The notes under the pieces: generated by a model | Told to the model about the DNA's origin: nothing | The model's input: the letters and a program-made list of their open reading frames with translations, nothing else | Databases searched by the model: none | Translations under genes and position numbers: made by a program | Shown: in pieces, positions 8,337 to 9,141 of the stretch | How positions within the stretch are numbered: position 1 is the first letter of the stretch | Layout of the letters: each line of letters opens with the position of its first letter | Source: CAIVPM01 sp049242865 | GTDB taxonomy: Bacteria > Bacteroidota > Bacteroidia > Chitinophagales > Chitinophagaceae | NCBI GenBank assembly: GCA_049242865.1 | Contig: JBMLOR010000158.1 | Span: forward strand, 1-9,141 | Direction of reading: 5' to 3' | DNA: 9,141 nucleotides

Positions 8337-8371
8337 AGTTGCAAATTAAAGAAATATAAAAGTACTTGTAT

Positions 8372-8397
8372 AAAAAAAGGTAGCTCTTGGCTACCTT
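8372..8397 (-). terminator. Intrinsic terminator after the T9SS cargo gene
   Basis: On the minus strand AAGGTAGC (8397-8390) pairs perfectly with GCTACCTT (8384-8377) across a 5-nt loop, followed by five further T residues (8376-8372). It lies 22 nt beyond the stop codon of the secreted protein and 35 nt before the start of the radical SAM gene, so it should separate the two transcripts. The plus strand has no T tract after the stem. Confidence 0.85.
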
Positions 8398-8419
8398 ATG
8401 AAATTTATTTAAAACTTAA

Positions 8420-9141
8420 TTATTGTTTATACACTTTTTTAGCAGCAATAACTTCGCCTTTAGCATTTATTACATCCAAAACATAGGTTCCTGAATTCAA
8501 ACTACTTACATCAATTGTATTCATCCCTTTTAATACTGGACCAAGCTTAAATTGCTTTCCATCAATACCAAGTAGTTGAAAGCGGTAGATGCCATCCTCT
8601 GTCCAGTTAAAATTTAAACTAGTTGCAACAGGATTAGGCAAAATATTAAAGTTTGATTTAATAGTTCTTGATTCTAATAATTCAACTTTGGAATATTCAA
8701 ATTTTCCGTCTTTATCAATCATTTTTAGTCTAAAATAATTTTTACCAGCTAATAATTTAGCAACTTTAAATTCGTAGCTCTTGCTATTTTTTGCAGGCAC
8801 TCTGTCGTATATGTCAAAATTTACACCATCAAAACTTCTTTCAATAACGTATTCTTTAAAGTTAATTTCGTTTTCAACATTCCAAAAAATTGAAGCACCT
8901 TCTCCAAAATAACTAGCTTTAAAAAAACTAAGTTTTACAGGAGTTACAATATTTACAGTACCAGTTACAATAACATAAAATATGGCTTTAGCAGCACTAG
9001 GAGCTGTACTAAAAATAAATGGTCCCGAAAGTGTATTTCTTGGTACATTTATTTGAAAGAAAGTAGTATCTGAAAACCCTACAGTAGGTGTTTGCACCAT
9101 TCTCCAGCCTTGGTTATTGTCTAAAGCATTTGGTCCTCTAT
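8420..9141 (-). CDS. Secreted or surface protein with T9SS type A sorting domain (partial, N-terminus beyond right edge)
   Basis: The frame is open from the right edge to a TAA at 8420-8422, giving 239 visible residues. A Met at 9100 is internal: the 13 codons before it (RGPNALDNNQGWR) stay in frame with no stop and continue the protein, so the true start lies outside the window. After a beta-rich stretch comes a fibronectin type III-like domain beginning near VKLSFFKASY, with the ERSFDGVNF motif common in Bacteroidota surface proteins. The last 75 or so residues are a Por secretion tail: NILPNPV, then GIDGKQF, then NSGTYVLDVINAKGEVIAAK and the basic end KKVYKQ. Such tails direct export through the T9SS and are removed by PorU. 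The catalytic or binding role lies in the missing part and cannot be named. A terminator follows 22 nt downstream. Confidence 0.87.
   Translation of the reverse strand, partial: RGPNALDNNQGWRMVQTPTVGFSDTTFFQINVPRNTLSGPFIFSTAPSAAKAIFYVIVTGTVNIVTPVKLSFFKASYFGEGASIFWNVENEINFKEYVIERSFDGVNFDIYDRVPAKNSKSYEFKVAKLLAGKNYFRLKMIDKDGKFEYSKVELLESRTIKSNFNILPNPVATSLNFNWTEDGIYRFQLLGIDGKQFKLGPVLKGMNTIDVSSLNSGTYVLDVINAKGEVIAAKKVYKQ

Noticed and set aside
8342..8349. TTAATTTG (minus strand) as the -7 box of the radical SAM gene
   Set aside because: It would put transcription start virtually on the ATG at 8336 and lacks a -33 partner; it is too weak to annotate.
9098..9100. ATG at 9100 on the minus strand as the start of the T9SS-tail protein
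   Set aside because: The frame stays open through the 13 codons to the window edge, reads as normal protein, and the resulting product would lack a signal peptide, which a T9SS cargo needs.

Overview
The window is AT-rich DNA from a member of the Bacteroidota that carries a type IX secretion system (T9SS). The grounds are a GldJ-type lipoprotein, the PorU sortase and its partner PorV, a secreted protein with a T9SS sorting tail, A-rich translation starts without a Shine-Dalgarno sequence, and promoter-like sequences resembling the TAnnTTTG box of this phylum. The genus cannot be named from this stretch. The grouping of gldJ, porU and porV is known from gliding bacteria such as Flavobacterium johnsoniae, but the proteins could equally belong to a related class such as Chitinophagia or Sphingobacteriia.

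Layout. Positions 1-1319 (minus) hold the N-terminal 440 codons of gldJ, which runs off the left edge. A 179-bp AT-rich divergent spacer follows. porU (1499-4927, plus) starts at TTG, and porV (5000-6169, plus) follows after 72 nt. A strong intrinsic terminator (6198-6231) closes this unit only 11 nt before the ATG of ispF (6243, plus). ispF runs into a 100-N assembly gap (6702-6801) just short of its C-terminus. On the other side of the gap a convergent radical SAM gene of the DUF4080 type (minus, start at 8336) is also cut at its C-terminus. Upstream of it, and also on the minus strand, is the C-terminal 239-residue part of a secreted protein with a T9SS type A sorting domain (8420 to the right edge), followed by its own terminator (8372-8397).

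How the genes work together. GldJ is an outer-membrane lipoprotein needed for gliding and for stability of T9SS components in F. johnsoniae. PorU and PorV form the attachment complex that removes C-terminal sorting signals from T9SS cargo and anchors the cargo at the surface. The partial protein at the right edge is the type of cargo such a complex handles. ispF (isoprenoid precursor synthesis) and the radical SAM gene are chromosomal neighbours with no evident role in secretion. I found no mobile element, CRISPR array, RNA gene or defence system, and no clear sign of a new system. The points most worth checking are the non-ATG porU start, the overlap of a terminator with a possible ispF promoter, the motif-poor N-terminal domain of the radical SAM protein, and the two genes broken by the assembly gap.
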